NCBI GenBank assembly: GCA_963716215.1
Contig: OY970298.1
Span: 3,038,001 to 3,102,000, forward strand
Reading direction: 5' to 3'
Source: JACVRW01 sp963716215
GTDB taxonomy: Bacteria; Actinomycetota; Thermoleophilia; Solirubrobacterales; Thermoleophilaceae
Length of the DNA: 64,000 nt
Each line of letters begins with the position of its first letter. The first letter of the stretch is position 1. Both the position numbers and the translations under genes were made by a program. The notes below the pieces were generated by a model, which was given only the letters and a program-made list of their open reading frames with translations, was not told the DNA's origin and ran no database searches. This document shows positions 7,140 through 15,935 of this stretch, one piece after another.

Positions 7140-9064
7140 CGCACGTGCACCCAGTGTGCCTTCGACGGCGCGCCGTTTTCTCCCGCTACGAACAGCATGT
7201 ACCAACCCGACGGCACCAGGCCGGCTCCGTCGGGAATCGAGGCGTCGATGCCGTCCCCGTTCAACTCGAACTTCAGCTTGATCGAACGCTGATCCACGTC
7301 GGTCACGTGCGTCACGGCGCTCGGCCGCACCAGCCGCGCAGACTTGATCCTCCGCGCGTTCGGGATGCCGAACCAGACCGTCTTGCCGCGGCTGACCTGC
7401 TCCGGCCCACTCGCGATCTGGGGCCGATCGCCTTGGAAAAGGTAGGGCGGCGAGTAGATCTCGATGCGCTGCTCGAACTTGCCCGGCACGGTGTTGTCGG
7501 AGTTCGAGTAGAGCGGGTCGCTCCCCAGCGTGATCACCCGCCCGTCCGGCAGCAGCAGCGCCTCCGCGTGGTAGTTGCGCCCCACGGTGGGATCAGCCAT
7601 CCGGGACAGACCGCCGGCCTTCGGGTCGTAGATCTGACAGAGCAGCTGGTCGCTGTCGTTCTCGCCGCGGTAGCCGCTCGACCCGCCCGTGATCACGACC
7701 TTGTCGTCGGGCGTGATCACCATGTTCGGGTAGCGCACCGGCTCCTCGAGATCGGGCCCGGGCTCGAAATGGGGCTTCTTCGCGCGCAGGTCGATGACGT
7801 CGGTGCGGGCCGTGGACCGCTTCGACTCGCCGACGCCCCCGCCTCCGGCGATCATGTAGCGCTGGTCCTGCGCCGGCGGCAGCAGCACGCTCCCGCTGGT
7901 CTCCGTCTGGCGCGGGTCGCGCAGGCCCGGCACCTTCGTGAACGAGTTGTCGCTGAGGTCCCAGATGCCCGGGTGGCGGCCGACCGTGGCCGAGCCGTAG
8001 CCGGCGTTGCTGCCCGTGTAGAAGAGCTTGCCGCTCGGCATCAGGAACAGCGAGGGGTAGGTCGGGAAGGTGCGCTTGAGCCGCGGCTGCGCCTGCCACT
8101 GCTTCGTCTCGGGGTCGTAGATCTCGTTGTCGCCCTCGATGATGCGCCCGAACTCGTCCAGCCCGGACACGGACAGCACGCGCCCGTCCTTGAGCCCCAC
8201 GAGAGTCGGGTACCAGCGCGCCAGCGTCATGTTGTCGACGCGCTCGTAGCGCTCGGTCGCCGGATCGAACAGGTACGACTTGTCGTCGCCCCAGTACTCC
8301 TGCTTTGCGCGCGTCAGCGAGGTCGCGAAGCCGTACAGGTTGTTGCTGTTCCGAGTGTTGCCGCTGATCGTGAACTGCGTGGGCCGGCGCACGACCGGCG
8401 CCATGCCCTTGTCCACGGCCTCCACCCACACCTCCGTGGCGTGCGCCGTCACGGTTGTGGTCCCGTTCGCCGCAATCCTCTTCGTGGCCGGCTTGACCAC
8501 CACCGCCTGCGTGCTGCGGAAGGCGAGCCCCTCCGGCGACAGGAACTCCGAGCCCTTGGGCAGTGTCACGCTCTTGCCGTCGGGCGATTCGTTCTTGACG
8601 GTCATCACGCCGGCGGCGTGGCGCACGTTCGCCTTGAGCTTCTCGTAGCGCCTGGTGCCGCCCGCGATCAGCAGCTTGCCGTCGGGCAGGAAGGTGTGGC
8701 CCGCGCAGAACATGTCGCTGGGCGTATGGACCCGCTTGTACTCACCGGTCTCCGGATCCCACAGGAGGCTCTTGAACTTGCCAGCCTCGAACTCCTCGCG
8801 GTTGTTCCCGGACCCCGCGATGATCAGCACCTTGCCGGTGCGCAGCAGTGCGGCGTGCAGCGCGTTGACGCGCAGGTTCGGGGGCACGTCGAGCATCGCC
8901 CAGTGCCCGGACTTCTCCTTGTAGCCCTGGCTGTTGATCTTGTACTCGTGCAGCGCGTTGCGGCCGGCTGACACGAGCGTCGGCCCGTTGATCGCCACCA
9001 GCGCCCCGACGACCGCGAAGATCAAGAGCGCCTTGACCAAGCGCTGTGTCCGAGCGGAGCTCAC
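7136..9064 (-). CDS. glxA: GlxA-like radical copper oxidase (kelch propeller)
   Basis: Mono-copper radical oxidase of the galactose oxidase/GlxA type. In Streptomyces GlxA works with the CslA synthase to deposit a glycan at hyphal tips. The 642-residue protein has an N-terminal membrane anchor (about 9-25), a kelch seven-bladed propeller, and a C-terminal DUF1929-type domain from about 545. The copper-site set is complete: Cys120 (DMFCAGH) for the thioether link, Trp284-Tyr285 (ARWYPT), axial Tyr498 with His499 (GRNYHAE), and His586 (VTHVTD). A roughly 110-residue insert (about 141-255) follows the GGTRRYEKL blade, as I recall for Streptomyces GlxA. GTG 9064 overlaps the GT2 gene stop (GTGA), so they form one operon. 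Confidence 0.9.
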   Translation of the reverse strand: MSSARTQRLVKALLIFAVVGALVAINGPTLVSAGRNALHEYKINSQGYKEKSGHWAMLDVPPNLRVNALHAALLRTGKVLIIAGSGNNREEFEAGKFKSLLWDPETGEYKRVHTPSDMFCAGHTFLPDGKLLIAGGTRRYEKLKANVRHAAGVMTVKNESPDGKSVTLPKGSEFLSPEGLAFRSTQAVVVKPATKRIAANGTTTVTAHATEVWVEAVDKGMAPVVRRPTQFTISGNTRNSNNLYGFATSLTRAKQEYWGDDKSYLFDPATERYERVDNMTLARWYPTLVGLKDGRVLSVSGLDEFGRIIEGDNEIYDPETKQWQAQPRLKRTFPTYPSLFLMPSGKLFYTGSNAGYGSATVGRHPGIWDLSDNSFTKVPGLRDPRQTETSGSVLLPPAQDQRYMIAGGGGVGESKRSTARTDVIDLRAKKPHFEPGPDLEEPVRYPNMVITPDDKVVITGGSSGYRGENDSDQLLCQIYDPKAGGLSRMADPTVGRNYHAEALLLPDGRVITLGSDPLYSNSDNTVPGKFEQRIEIYSPPYLFQGDRPQIASGPEQVSRGKTVWFGIPNARRIKSARLVRPSAVTHVTDVDQRSIKLKFELNGDGIDASIPDGAGLVPSGWYMLFVAGENGAPSKAHWVHVR

Positions 9065-11190
9065 GCTTCAATCTGGTCGAAGACCTGCCAGGCGAGCTCG
9101 GACTCGGTGCGGCGCGGGTGCCCCGCCTCGAAACGAACCACGACGTGCTGCTTGCTGCGCCCGGGCCTGAGCTCGCGGACGGGCTCCACCGGCCCCTGAT
9201 ACTCGGGTTCGCGGCGGGGCACCGGCTCGGGCGTACGGCGCTCGAACCGCACGACCTTGTGGGTCTTCGCGGCGGGCGCGAGGCGCTCGCGGCGCGCCGG
9301 CTCGCGCGGCGCGTCGGGTACGGGCCGCAGGTGCTCGCGCCGGGCTGGATCGCGCCGCTCGCGCCGGACGGGGAGTTGGCGCTCGCGCCGGTTCGGCTGG
9401 TGCTTCTCGGCCGCGACCGGCTCCGGCACCGGCGCTGGCGAGGGGACGGCGACCGGTGCTGGCGCCGGCTTCGCCTCGGCCACCGGCTTGGCGCGGCGCT
9501 CGCGCATCAGCTCCACTCGCCAGATGGCGATCGGCAGCAGGCACACGCCCAGCGACGCGGCCGACCACGCCCGCATCGAGAAGTGATGGTGCCCAGCGAC
9601 GAACGACAGCGCCAGCGGCACCCCGAACACCAGCGCCCAGAGCAGGTGCTTGCGGAAGGTGATCACCGTGTCGCGAGTGCTCGCGTCGCCCTTCGGCGTG
9701 GTCACGAACCCGCGCGACCGGCGCAGCGCGACCGCCGCCAGCGACGCCGCGTAGACCGGCGCGGACAGCGCCGAGATGACCATCCCGGCCACGCCCGCCG
9801 AGCCGCTCTTCTCGTGCGGGCTCACGTTGTGCCGGCGGTTGTAGATGTACAGCCCGACCTGCAGCGCCGCGGCGTCCACGTAGAGCATCAGCCACAGGTG
9901 GGCCGGCACGACCACCCCTCCCGCCCCCAGCGAGAAGTAGAGGATCGCGTTGACGGCGCCGAGGATCCAGGCGATCGCGGCGGTCGGGTAGTAGCACGTG
10001 AGCAGGAAGTAGTGGAGCAGCGAACGCGGCCCGAGCCGATGCGCCGAGCGCCAGAAGCGCTTGGCCAGGACCTCGTCGGTGCCGCGCGACCAGCGGTCCT
10101 GCTGGCTGAAGTAGTCGGTGAAGGACGTGGGGCCCTCGCCGACCGAGACAACGTCGGGCGTGTAAACCGACGTCCAGCGTGCCTTGGTCTCGGGGTTGCG
10201 CGCGGTGTGCATGACCAGGCTGGTGGCCATGTCCTCGGTGATCGAGTCCTGGAACCCGCCGATCTGGCGCAGCGCGCTCAGCCGCAGGGCGTTGTTCGTG
10301 CCGACCAGCATGGCCGTGCGCGAGCGATTGCCCGCCCGCTGCAGCAGCGAGTGGAAGAGGAACTGCTGCGACTCGGCCGAGCGCACCACGAAGCCGCGGT
10401 AGTTGCCGTACACCTGCGGGCCGACGACGAACGCCACGTCGGGGTCGCGGAAGTACCCCAGTAGGCGCTCGGCGAAGTTCGGGAGCGGCACGTGGTCGGG
10501 GTCCACGCCGAGCATGAACTCGTACTCCTCGCCGTGCGCCTCGAGCCAAGCGTTCAGGTTGCCGTGCTTGGTCTTCGCCCGGTTCGGGCCGGTGGGCTGG
10601 TTCCAGCGGGCGACGCCGCGCCGGCTGAAGTGGTTCACGCCGAGCTCGGCGCACATGCGCTTGACGTCGGGGTCGTCGCCCTCATCCAACAGCCACACGT
10701 CGAGCTGCCCGGTGTGGCGGATCTTCAGCGCCGCCTCGAGCGTCGGACGCACCAGGTCGAGCGACTCCGCCTGCGGGACGATCGTCGTGAGGAAGGCCAC
10801 GCGCTGTCCGTCGGGCGGGCGCACCGGAACCGGGTCGCGGGCCAGCAGCGTCGCCCGGCACAGCGTCGCGACGTTGAGGAACGCGAACCAGCCGATGATC
10901 CCGGTCGTGGCAGTGACGATGATCGAGGCGACGTTCACGAGCACGTCGTCGCCCGCGCGCGGCCAGTGGCTGGGCAGCATCAGCCACGTCAGGAAGCCGC
11001 CCACGAACAGCAGCGCGAGGAACACCAGCAGGGAGCTGCGAACCGGTCGCGAGCCCTCGAGGCGGCGGAACTGCACGCGGTAGTCACCCCCCGCGAGCGG
11101 CTCGGTGAGGGGGCCAGCTACCTGGCTGCGGCGCTCGTAGTCGTAGGTGAGGTCGGGCAAGGGGGCGGAATTCGTTGCGGGTGAGGCCAA
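9061..11190 (-). CDS. cslA: CslA-like family 2 glycosyltransferase (cellulose-synthase type)
   Basis: Processive membrane beta-glycan synthase, probably exporting a cellulose-like polymer. It has 709 residues. Two N-terminal membrane helices (about 52-72, 82-105) precede the GT-A domain with Asp169 (LLDEGDD), D230-x-D232 (GVDPDHV), T318-E-D (ITEDMAT) and the synthase signature QQDRW (363-367), all needed for catalysis. Several C-terminal helices follow. The last 140 or so residues are a basic, Pro/Arg-rich tail (repeats of ARREHLRPVP type) not usual for CslA. The TTG start at 11190 is the longest option and uncertain. It heads the operon with glxA and the DUF6636 gene. Confidence 0.88.
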   Translation of the reverse strand: MASPATNSAPLPDLTYDYERRSQVAGPLTEPLAGGDYRVQFRRLEGSRPVRSSLLVFLALLFVGGFLTWLMLPSHWPRAGDDVLVNVASIIVTATTGIIGWFAFLNVATLCRATLLARDPVPVRPPDGQRVAFLTTIVPQAESLDLVRPTLEAALKIRHTGQLDVWLLDEGDDPDVKRMCAELGVNHFSRRGVARWNQPTGPNRAKTKHGNLNAWLEAHGEEYEFMLGVDPDHVPLPNFAERLLGYFRDPDVAFVVGPQVYGNYRGFVVRSAESQQFLFHSLLQRAGNRSRTAMLVGTNNALRLSALRQIGGFQDSITEDMATSLVMHTARNPETKARWTSVYTPDVVSVGEGPTSFTDYFSQQDRWSRGTDEVLAKRFWRSAHRLGPRSLLHYFLLTCYYPTAAIAWILGAVNAILYFSLGAGGVVVPAHLWLMLYVDAAALQVGLYIYNRRHNVSPHEKSGSAGVAGMVISALSAPVYAASLAAVALRRSRGFVTTPKGDASTRDTVITFRKHLLWALVFGVPLALSFVAGHHHFSMRAWSAASLGVCLLPIAIWRVELMRERRAKPVAEAKPAPAPVAVPSPAPVPEPVAAEKHQPNRRERQLPVRRERRDPARREHLRPVPDAPREPARRERLAPAAKTHKVVRFERRTPEPVPRREPEYQGPVEPVRELRPGRSKQHVVVRFEAGHPRRTESELAWQVFDQIEA

Positions 11191-11409
11191 GCGCCCGCAT
11201 CAGCTTGCGGGCCGACGGAAGCCAGGAATCGATGTCTGTGGGGGCGTTCCCGCGCTATTTGCGGGCACGTTTGGCGGCGCCAACGAAAAAAACGTTCATA
11301 ACCTTCGTACAACGGTCCTTGCGAGGCGTCAAGCACCTCGGCCACATTGGAACGGGAGTATCGACCGGCGGTCGGAGCGCTTGGCGCCCGCCGGCTGCGA
11401 TCCCGGTCT
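11191..11409. promoter_or_regulatory. Divergent intergenic region of cslA-like and GH6 genes
   Basis: This region separates two divergent genes of the same glycan system and must hold both promoters. It includes a small hairpin, CCCGC (11249-11253) with GCGGG (11261-11265), and an AT-rich patch around 11284-11310 that is the most promoter-like part. No clear operator repeat is seen. Confidence 0.4.
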
Positions 11410-12459
11410 ATGCTCGACCGGGTGTTGGCGGTAGGCGAACGTCGCCGCGGAGCGCTTGCCGCGCTCGCGCTGATGCCCATTCTCCTGGGCTCGATGAGCT
11501 GCTCCTCCGGCGAGCGGGACGCGCCCGCGCGCGCGTCCGTGGAGGCCGAGACGAGCGGCGCGCCGCTGGCCGGGCGGTCGCTCTACGTCGACCCGCGGAA
11601 CCCGGCGGCCCAGCAGGCGCGCCGCTGGCGGGCCGCCGGTCGCACCGCCGATGCCGCCGCCATGACGCGCCTCGCCCGGCGCCCCATCGCCGTCTGGCTG
11701 ACCGACGGCCACGACGTGACCGCGCGCGTCCGGGCCGTGACCCGGAAGGCAACCGCAGCCAAGCGTGCGTCGCTGCTGGTGGCCTATCACGTGCCGGGGC
11801 GCGACTGCGGGAGCTACTCGGCCGGCGGATCGGGCTCGCCCCAGGCCTATCGCGCGTGGGTGCGCGGGTTCGCGCGCGGCATCGGGCCGCGGCGCGCGAC
11901 CGTGATCCTCGAGCCCGACGCGATCCCCCAGGCCGAGCTCGAGAACTGCCTCTCCCCCGCCGCCAAGGCTGAGCGCTGGGCGCTGCTCGCGGACGCCGTG
12001 CGGACATTCGCGGCGTTGCCCAACACGGCCGTCTACATCGACGCGGGCAACCCGGGTTGGGTCCGCCCACCCGAGCGCCTGGTCGCGCCGCTGCGCCAGT
12101 CCGGCGTCGCCGCCGCCGACGGCTTCGCCCTCAACGTGAGCAACTTCTACCGGACGGGCACGGTGATCCGCTACGGCCGTGCGCTGTCGCGCCGGCTCGG
12201 CGGCGCGCACTTCGTGATCGACACCAGCCGCAACGGCAACGGTCCCAGTCCCCAGGACGACGCCGGCGGCCCAAAGTGGTGCAACCCGCCCGGACGCGCG
12301 ATCGGGCGCAGTCCCAGCACCGCGACCGGGCAGCGCAAGGTCGACGCCTACCTGTGGATCAAGCAGCCCGGCGCCAGCGACGGCACGTGCCGCGCGGGGG
12401 CGCCGCCAGCGGGACAGTGGTGGCCGGAGTACGCTCTTCAACTGGTGCGCAATCGCTGA
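11410..12459 (+). CDS. Secreted glycoside hydrolase family 6 enzyme (CslZ-like)
   Basis: Endo- or exo-acting beta-1,4-glucanase. The 349-residue protein begins with a hydrophobic export signal (residues 14-30) ending at Cys31, a weak lipobox. The GH6 barrel is clear: YHVPGRDCG with Asp132, ILEPDAIPQ with the proton-donor Asp170, FALNVSNFY, FVIDTSRNGNG, KWCNPPGRAIG and LWIKQPGASDGTC. In Streptomyces a GH6 enzyme (CslZ) is encoded with CslA and GlxA and is thought to trim the nascent glycan; the divergent position here argues for the same role. A start 21 codons earlier is possible but has no added features. Confidence 0.85.
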   Translation: MLDRVLAVGERRRGALAALALMPILLGSMSCSSGERDAPARASVEAETSGAPLAGRSLYVDPRNPAAQQARRWRAAGRTADAAAMTRLARRPIAVWLTDGHDVTARVRAVTRKATAAKRASLLVAYHVPGRDCGSYSAGGSGSPQAYRAWVRGFARGIGPRRATVILEPDAIPQAELENCLSPAAKAERWALLADAVRTFAALPNTAVYIDAGNPGWVRPPERLVAPLRQSGVAAADGFALNVSNFYRTGTVIRYGRALSRRLGGAHFVIDTSRNGNGPSPQDDAGGPKWCNPPGRAIGRSPSTATGQRKVDAYLWIKQPGASDGTCRAGAPPAGQWWPEYALQLVRNR

Positions 12460-12812
12460 TGGACCTCACCCTGCTTCCCTTCAACGAGCCGACCGAGACG
12501 CGGGCCTTCGAGAAGGGGCGCTTCGAGGTCTACGCGGTGGGCCCGATGACGCTGGGTCGCGCGACCTACGAGCCGGGCTGGCGCTGGTCGGAGCACGTCG
12601 GCGCGGCGACCGGCGAGGAGCTCTGCCAGGTCGAGCACGTCGGCCTGGTGCTCGAGGGCTCGGCCGCGGTGAAGATGGCGGACGGCACCGAGCGGGTGAT
12701 GCGCTCCGGCGAGTTCTTCTACGTCCCGCCCGGGCACGACAGCTGGGTGGTGGGCGACGAGCCGTACGTGTCGCTGCACATCATGGGCAGCGAGACCTAC
12801 GCGGCCGCTTGA
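12459..12812 (+). CDS. Cupin-domain protein
   Basis: A 117-residue single-domain cupin. The N-terminal part (FEKGRFEVYAVGPMTLGRAT) leads into WRWSEHVGAATGEELCQVEHVGLVLEG, with His residues in the place of the first cupin metal motif, and then SGEFFYVPPGHDSWVVGDEP, the second motif with one His. Some ligands are therefore shifted and metal binding is uncertain. ATG 12459 overlaps the GH6 stop (TGATG), and its stop overlaps the next gene, so the three are co-translated. Function unknown; small cupins often bind sugars or act as isomerases. Confidence 0.75.
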   Translation: MDLTLLPFNEPTETRAFEKGRFEVYAVGPMTLGRATYEPGWRWSEHVGAATGEELCQVEHVGLVLEGSAAVKMADGTERVMRSGEFFYVPPGHDSWVVGDEPYVSLHIMGSETYAAA

Positions 12813-13456
12813 TGCGCCTGCACGACTACCCGGCGTCGGCGAACTGCTTCAAGGTGCGCCTCCTGCTCGCCCAGCTCGGCATCGACTACGAGCGCGTGCG
12901 GGTCGACATCTTCGGCGGGGACACGCTCACGGACGAGTTCGCCGAGCTGAACCCCGCACGCATGACCCCTGTGCTCGAAACCTTCACTGGGGATTCGCTG
13001 CCCGAGTCGAACGCGATCCTGTTTCACCTGGCCGAGGGCTCCGAGCTCCTACCCGACGACTCCGCCGAGCGGGCCCAGGTGCTGCGCTGGCTCTTCTTCG
13101 AGCAGGCCGAGATCATCCCCGGCATCGCCGGGCTGCGCTTCCGCCTGATCACCGGGCGGCTCGCACCGGACAGCCCGGCGGTCGAGCGCCGCCGTGCGGG
13201 TGGCGCCGCCGCGCTCGACATCGTCGACGAGCACCTTCGCTCCCATGCATTTCTGGTGGGCGAGCGCTATTCGATCGCCGACATCGCCGTCTACGCCTAC
13301 GTGCACGTGGCCGGCGAGGCCGGGTTCGACCTGGACGAGTATCCGGCTGTGCGCGATTGGATCGAGCGCGTCGAGGCCACTCCCGGCTTCGTGAACGACC
13401 TCGCGCCGTACCCGCCCAACGCGTCAGCGGGCGCCGGGCGGGGCATATACGCCTGA
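12812..13456 (+). CDS. Glutathione S-transferase family protein
   Basis: A 214-residue GST-fold protein. The thioredoxin-like N-terminal domain begins MRLHDYPASANCFKVRLLLA, with SANCFK in the catalytic Ser/Cys position of beta/theta-like GSTs, and includes NPARMTPVLE (cis-Pro) and LPESNAILFHLAEG (glutathione gamma-Glu loop, ESNAI). The helical domain ends with FLVGERYSIADIAVYAYVHVA, the conserved N-capping Asp motif. ATG 12812 overlaps the cupin stop. Most actinobacteria use mycothiol rather than glutathione, so the thiol substrate is unsure. Confidence 0.87.
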   Translation: MRLHDYPASANCFKVRLLLAQLGIDYERVRVDIFGGDTLTDEFAELNPARMTPVLETFTGDSLPESNAILFHLAEGSELLPDDSAERAQVLRWLFFEQAEIIPGIAGLRFRLITGRLAPDSPAVERRRAGGAAALDIVDEHLRSHAFLVGERYSIADIAVYAYVHVAGEAGFDLDEYPAVRDWIERVEATPGFVNDLAPYPPNASAGAGRGIYA

Positions 13457-13458
13457 GC

Positions 13459-14226
13459 ATGCCGCGCTCGATCTGGAACGGCACCATCAGCTTTGGCCTG
13501 GCCCACGTGCCGGTGAAGCTCTACTCGGCCACGGAGTCGAAGACGGTCAGCTTCCACGAGGTCCACGTGAGCGACGGCGAGCGCCTCGAGCACAGGCGGA
13601 TCTGCTCGAAGGAGGGCAAGCAGGTGCCCTTCAAGCAGATCGTCAAGGGCTACGAGGTGTCGCCGGACGAGTACGTGGTGCTGGAGAAGGACGAGGTCAA
13701 GGCGGCGGCCGGCGCACGCGGCAAGGTGATCGAGATCGAGGACTTCGTGCCGGAGGACGCGATCGACCCGATCTTCTTCGAGAAGACCTACTACGTCGGC
13801 AGCCGCGACGAGGACGAGGCGTACCGCGTCCTGCGCGCCGCGCTCGAGGGGACCGGCCGGGTGGGCATCGGCCGCTTCACCTTCCACGACCGCGAGTACC
13901 TCGCAGCCGTGCGCACCTTGGGCGGCGTGCTGGCGCTGCACACGATGCGCTTCCACGACGAGCTCGTCGAGGCCGACGAGCTGGACGTTGGCAAGCCGGG
14001 CAAGGGGCCGAGCAAGCGCGAGGTGGAGATGGCGGGCGAGCTCGTCAAGTCGCTGCACCGCCGGTTCGACCCCGCCGAGTACGAGGACACCTATCGCGAG
14101 GCGGTGCTGGACCTGATCAGCCGCAAGGCCAAGGGCGAGGACACCACGCCCGACGAGCCCGAGCCCGAGGAGGAGCCGGGCGACCTGGCGGCGGCCCTGC
14201 AGGCGAGCCTCGGCAAGGGGTCCTGA
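13459..14226 (+). CDS. ku: Ku protein, DNA end-binding (first of two)
   Basis: Prokaryotic Ku for non-homologous end joining; it rings DNA ends and recruits LigD. The 255 residues begin MPRSIWNGTISFGLAHVPVK, the Ku core signature, with SFHEVHVSDGERLEHRRICS, VLEKDEVKA, IDPIFFEKTYYVGS and ALHTMRFHDELVE. The acidic C-terminal end (DTTPDEPEPEEEPGD) is short. The start follows from the family N-terminus and lies two bases after the GST stop. A second Ku gene follows directly. No ligase D gene is in the window. Confidence 0.95.
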   Translation: MPRSIWNGTISFGLAHVPVKLYSATESKTVSFHEVHVSDGERLEHRRICSKEGKQVPFKQIVKGYEVSPDEYVVLEKDEVKAAAGARGKVIEIEDFVPEDAIDPIFFEKTYYVGSRDEDEAYRVLRAALEGTGRVGIGRFTFHDREYLAAVRTLGGVLALHTMRFHDELVEADELDVGKPGKGPSKREVEMAGELVKSLHRRFDPAEYEDTYREAVLDLISRKAKGEDTTPDEPEPEEEPGDLAAALQASLGKGS

Positions 14227-14228
14227 CG

Positions 14229-15014
14229 TTGCCGCGCACGCTCTGGAACGGCTCGCTGTCGTTCGGCCTCGTGAACGTTCCCGTCAGCCTGGTGAGCGGG
14301 GCGCGCGACCTCGACCTGCACTTCCGCCAGCTGCACCGCAAGGACGGCGCCCCGATCGAGCAGCGGCGCTTCTGCTCGAAGGAAGGCATGGAGGTCGAGT
14401 GGGAGGAGGTCGCCCGCGGGTTCGACCTCGAGGATGGGGAGCAGGTGGTCCTGACCGACCTGGAGCTGGCCTCGGTCCAGCCACGCAAGACGCGCACGAT
14501 CGACATCGAGGCGTTCGTGGACATCGACGACGTCGACCCGATCTACTTCGACCACCCCTGGTTCCTGGTGCCGTTCGGCGAGAGCGAGGGCACCCTGCGC
14601 GCCTACCGGCTGCTTGTGAAGGTGATGGAGTCGACCGACCGCGCCGCGCTCGGGCGGTTCGTGATGCGGACCAAGGAGTACCTGGTGCTGGTGCGCCCGC
14701 GCGACGGGCTGCTGTCGCTGACCACGCTGCTGTTCCACGACGAGGTCCGGCCCACCGACGGCATCGCCCCGAGCGCGCGCAAGCCATCCAAGAAGAAGCT
14801 CGACCAGGCGGTGGCGGTGATCGACGCGATGTCCGTCGACTGGGACCCCGAGCGCTACACGGACTGCTACCGCGAGCGGCTGACCAAGGTCGTGAAGGCC
14901 AAGCAGAAGGGCGAGACCGTGAAGGCGCCGTCGGAGCCCAAGCAGCCGAAGCCCGCGCCGGATCTGATGGCGGCGCTGGAGCAGACGCTCGCGGAGATGG
15001 CCGAGGCGCGCTAG
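14229..15014 (+). CDS. ku: Ku protein, DNA end-binding (second of two)
   Basis: Second prokaryotic Ku, 261 residues, starting with TTG two bases after the first ku. It shows the same core: MPRTLWNGSLSFGLVNVPVS, HRKDGAPIEQRRFCSKEG, VDPIYFDHPWFLVP, VMRTKEYLVLVRPRDGLLSL, LLFHDEVRP. The sequences differ along their whole length, so this is an old duplication. The C-terminal end is lysine-rich (KVVKAKQKGETVKAPSEPK), unlike the acidic end of the first copy. The two may form a heterodimer, as suggested for other bacteria with several Ku genes. Confidence 0.95.
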   Translation: MPRTLWNGSLSFGLVNVPVSLVSGARDLDLHFRQLHRKDGAPIEQRRFCSKEGMEVEWEEVARGFDLEDGEQVVLTDLELASVQPRKTRTIDIEAFVDIDDVDPIYFDHPWFLVPFGESEGTLRAYRLLVKVMESTDRAALGRFVMRTKEYLVLVRPRDGLLSLTTLLFHDEVRPTDGIAPSARKPSKKKLDQAVAVIDAMSVDWDPERYTDCYRERLTKVVKAKQKGETVKAPSEPKQPKPAPDLMAALEQTLAEMAEAR

Positions 15015-15913
15015 TCCGGGAAGCTGCCCGGGTCGTCGACGGCGCGGCGGTAGAGGGTCTCGTCGATGTTGTGCCCGGTCACGATCAGCACCACGGCACC
15101 GTCTGGCGGCTCGACGGCGTCGACCGCGGCGAGCGCGGCTGCGGCGGAGGCCTCCACGCGGATGCCCGCGCCGGCGAAGGCCCCGACCGCGCGCGCGATC
15201 GAGCGCTCGGAGACCTGCACGAAGGGCGTGCCCAGCGCCGCCAGCTCGTCCACGGCCAGCGGCACCGCGACGCGCACGGCGAGCCCGTCGGCGAAGGTGG
15301 CGGGCGGGCCGCATTCGACGGGCTGCCCCGCCGCGACGCTGAGGGCCATCACGGGTGCGCCCGTCGACACGACGCCGAGCGCGCCGCTGCCGCCCAGGCC
15401 GCGAGCCACCCCGATCAGCAGCGCGCCGTTGCCGACCGGGACGACCGTGAGCGCGGGGCGCCCGCCCAGCTGCTCCACGAGCTCGCGCCCGATCGCCGCG
15501 TAGCCCTCGAACTGCGCCGGCTCGGCGCCGTCCTCGAAGAAGGGCACCCCTTCCCGCTCCGTGTGGGCGCGCGCCGCGTCCTTGGCCTCGTCCACGTCCG
15601 CGCCCGCGTGCTGCAGCTCCGCGCCCAGCCGCTCGAGCAGGTCGAGCTTCGCGCGGCTGGCCTGCTCGGGCACGTAGACCACGGCCCGCAGCCCGGTGCG
15701 CTGCGCCGCCCACGCGGTCGCTGCGCCGTGGTTGCCGGTCGACGCGGTGACCACGGCGGTCGCGCCGTCGTCGCGATAGCGCTCGAGCGACGGCAGCGCG
15801 CCGCGCCATTTGAACGCGCCCAGCTCGTGGCCGTCCTCGCGCTTCAACAGCAGCCGGCGGCCGGCCGCGAGGGCGGGTGGAGCGTCCTCCAGGGGGGTGG
15901 GCAAAGCAGCCAT
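15011..15913 (-). CDS. PLP-dependent threonine dehydratase/serine racemase-type enzyme
   Basis: Fold-type II PLP enzyme, about 300 residues. The lysine for the Schiff base lies in ELGAFKWRGA, and the phosphate-binding region in TASTGNHGAATAWAAQ; VPVGNGALLIGVARG is the second glycine-rich PLP loop. The C-terminal part (VVLIVTGHNIDETLYRRAV) closes the active site. I start at ATG 15913 (MAALPTPLED); the longer in-frame extension has no family similarity. The substrate could be threonine, serine or another hydroxy amino acid. The stop overlaps the ku stop (convergent), and the gene is divergent from pepF. Confidence 0.82.
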   Translation of the reverse strand: MAALPTPLEDAPPALAAGRRLLLKREDGHELGAFKWRGALPSLERYRDDGATAVVTASTGNHGAATAWAAQRTGLRAVVYVPEQASRAKLDLLERLGAELQHAGADVDEAKDAARAHTEREGVPFFEDGAEPAQFEGYAAIGRELVEQLGGRPALTVVPVGNGALLIGVARGLGGSGALGVVSTGAPVMALSVAAGQPVECGPPATFADGLAVRVAVPLAVDELAALGTPFVQVSERSIARAVGAFAGAGIRVEASAAAALAAVDAVEPPDGAVVLIVTGHNIDETLYRRAVDDPGSFPD

Positions 15914-15935
15914 CGGCTGCTCTAGTCTCGCCGGT

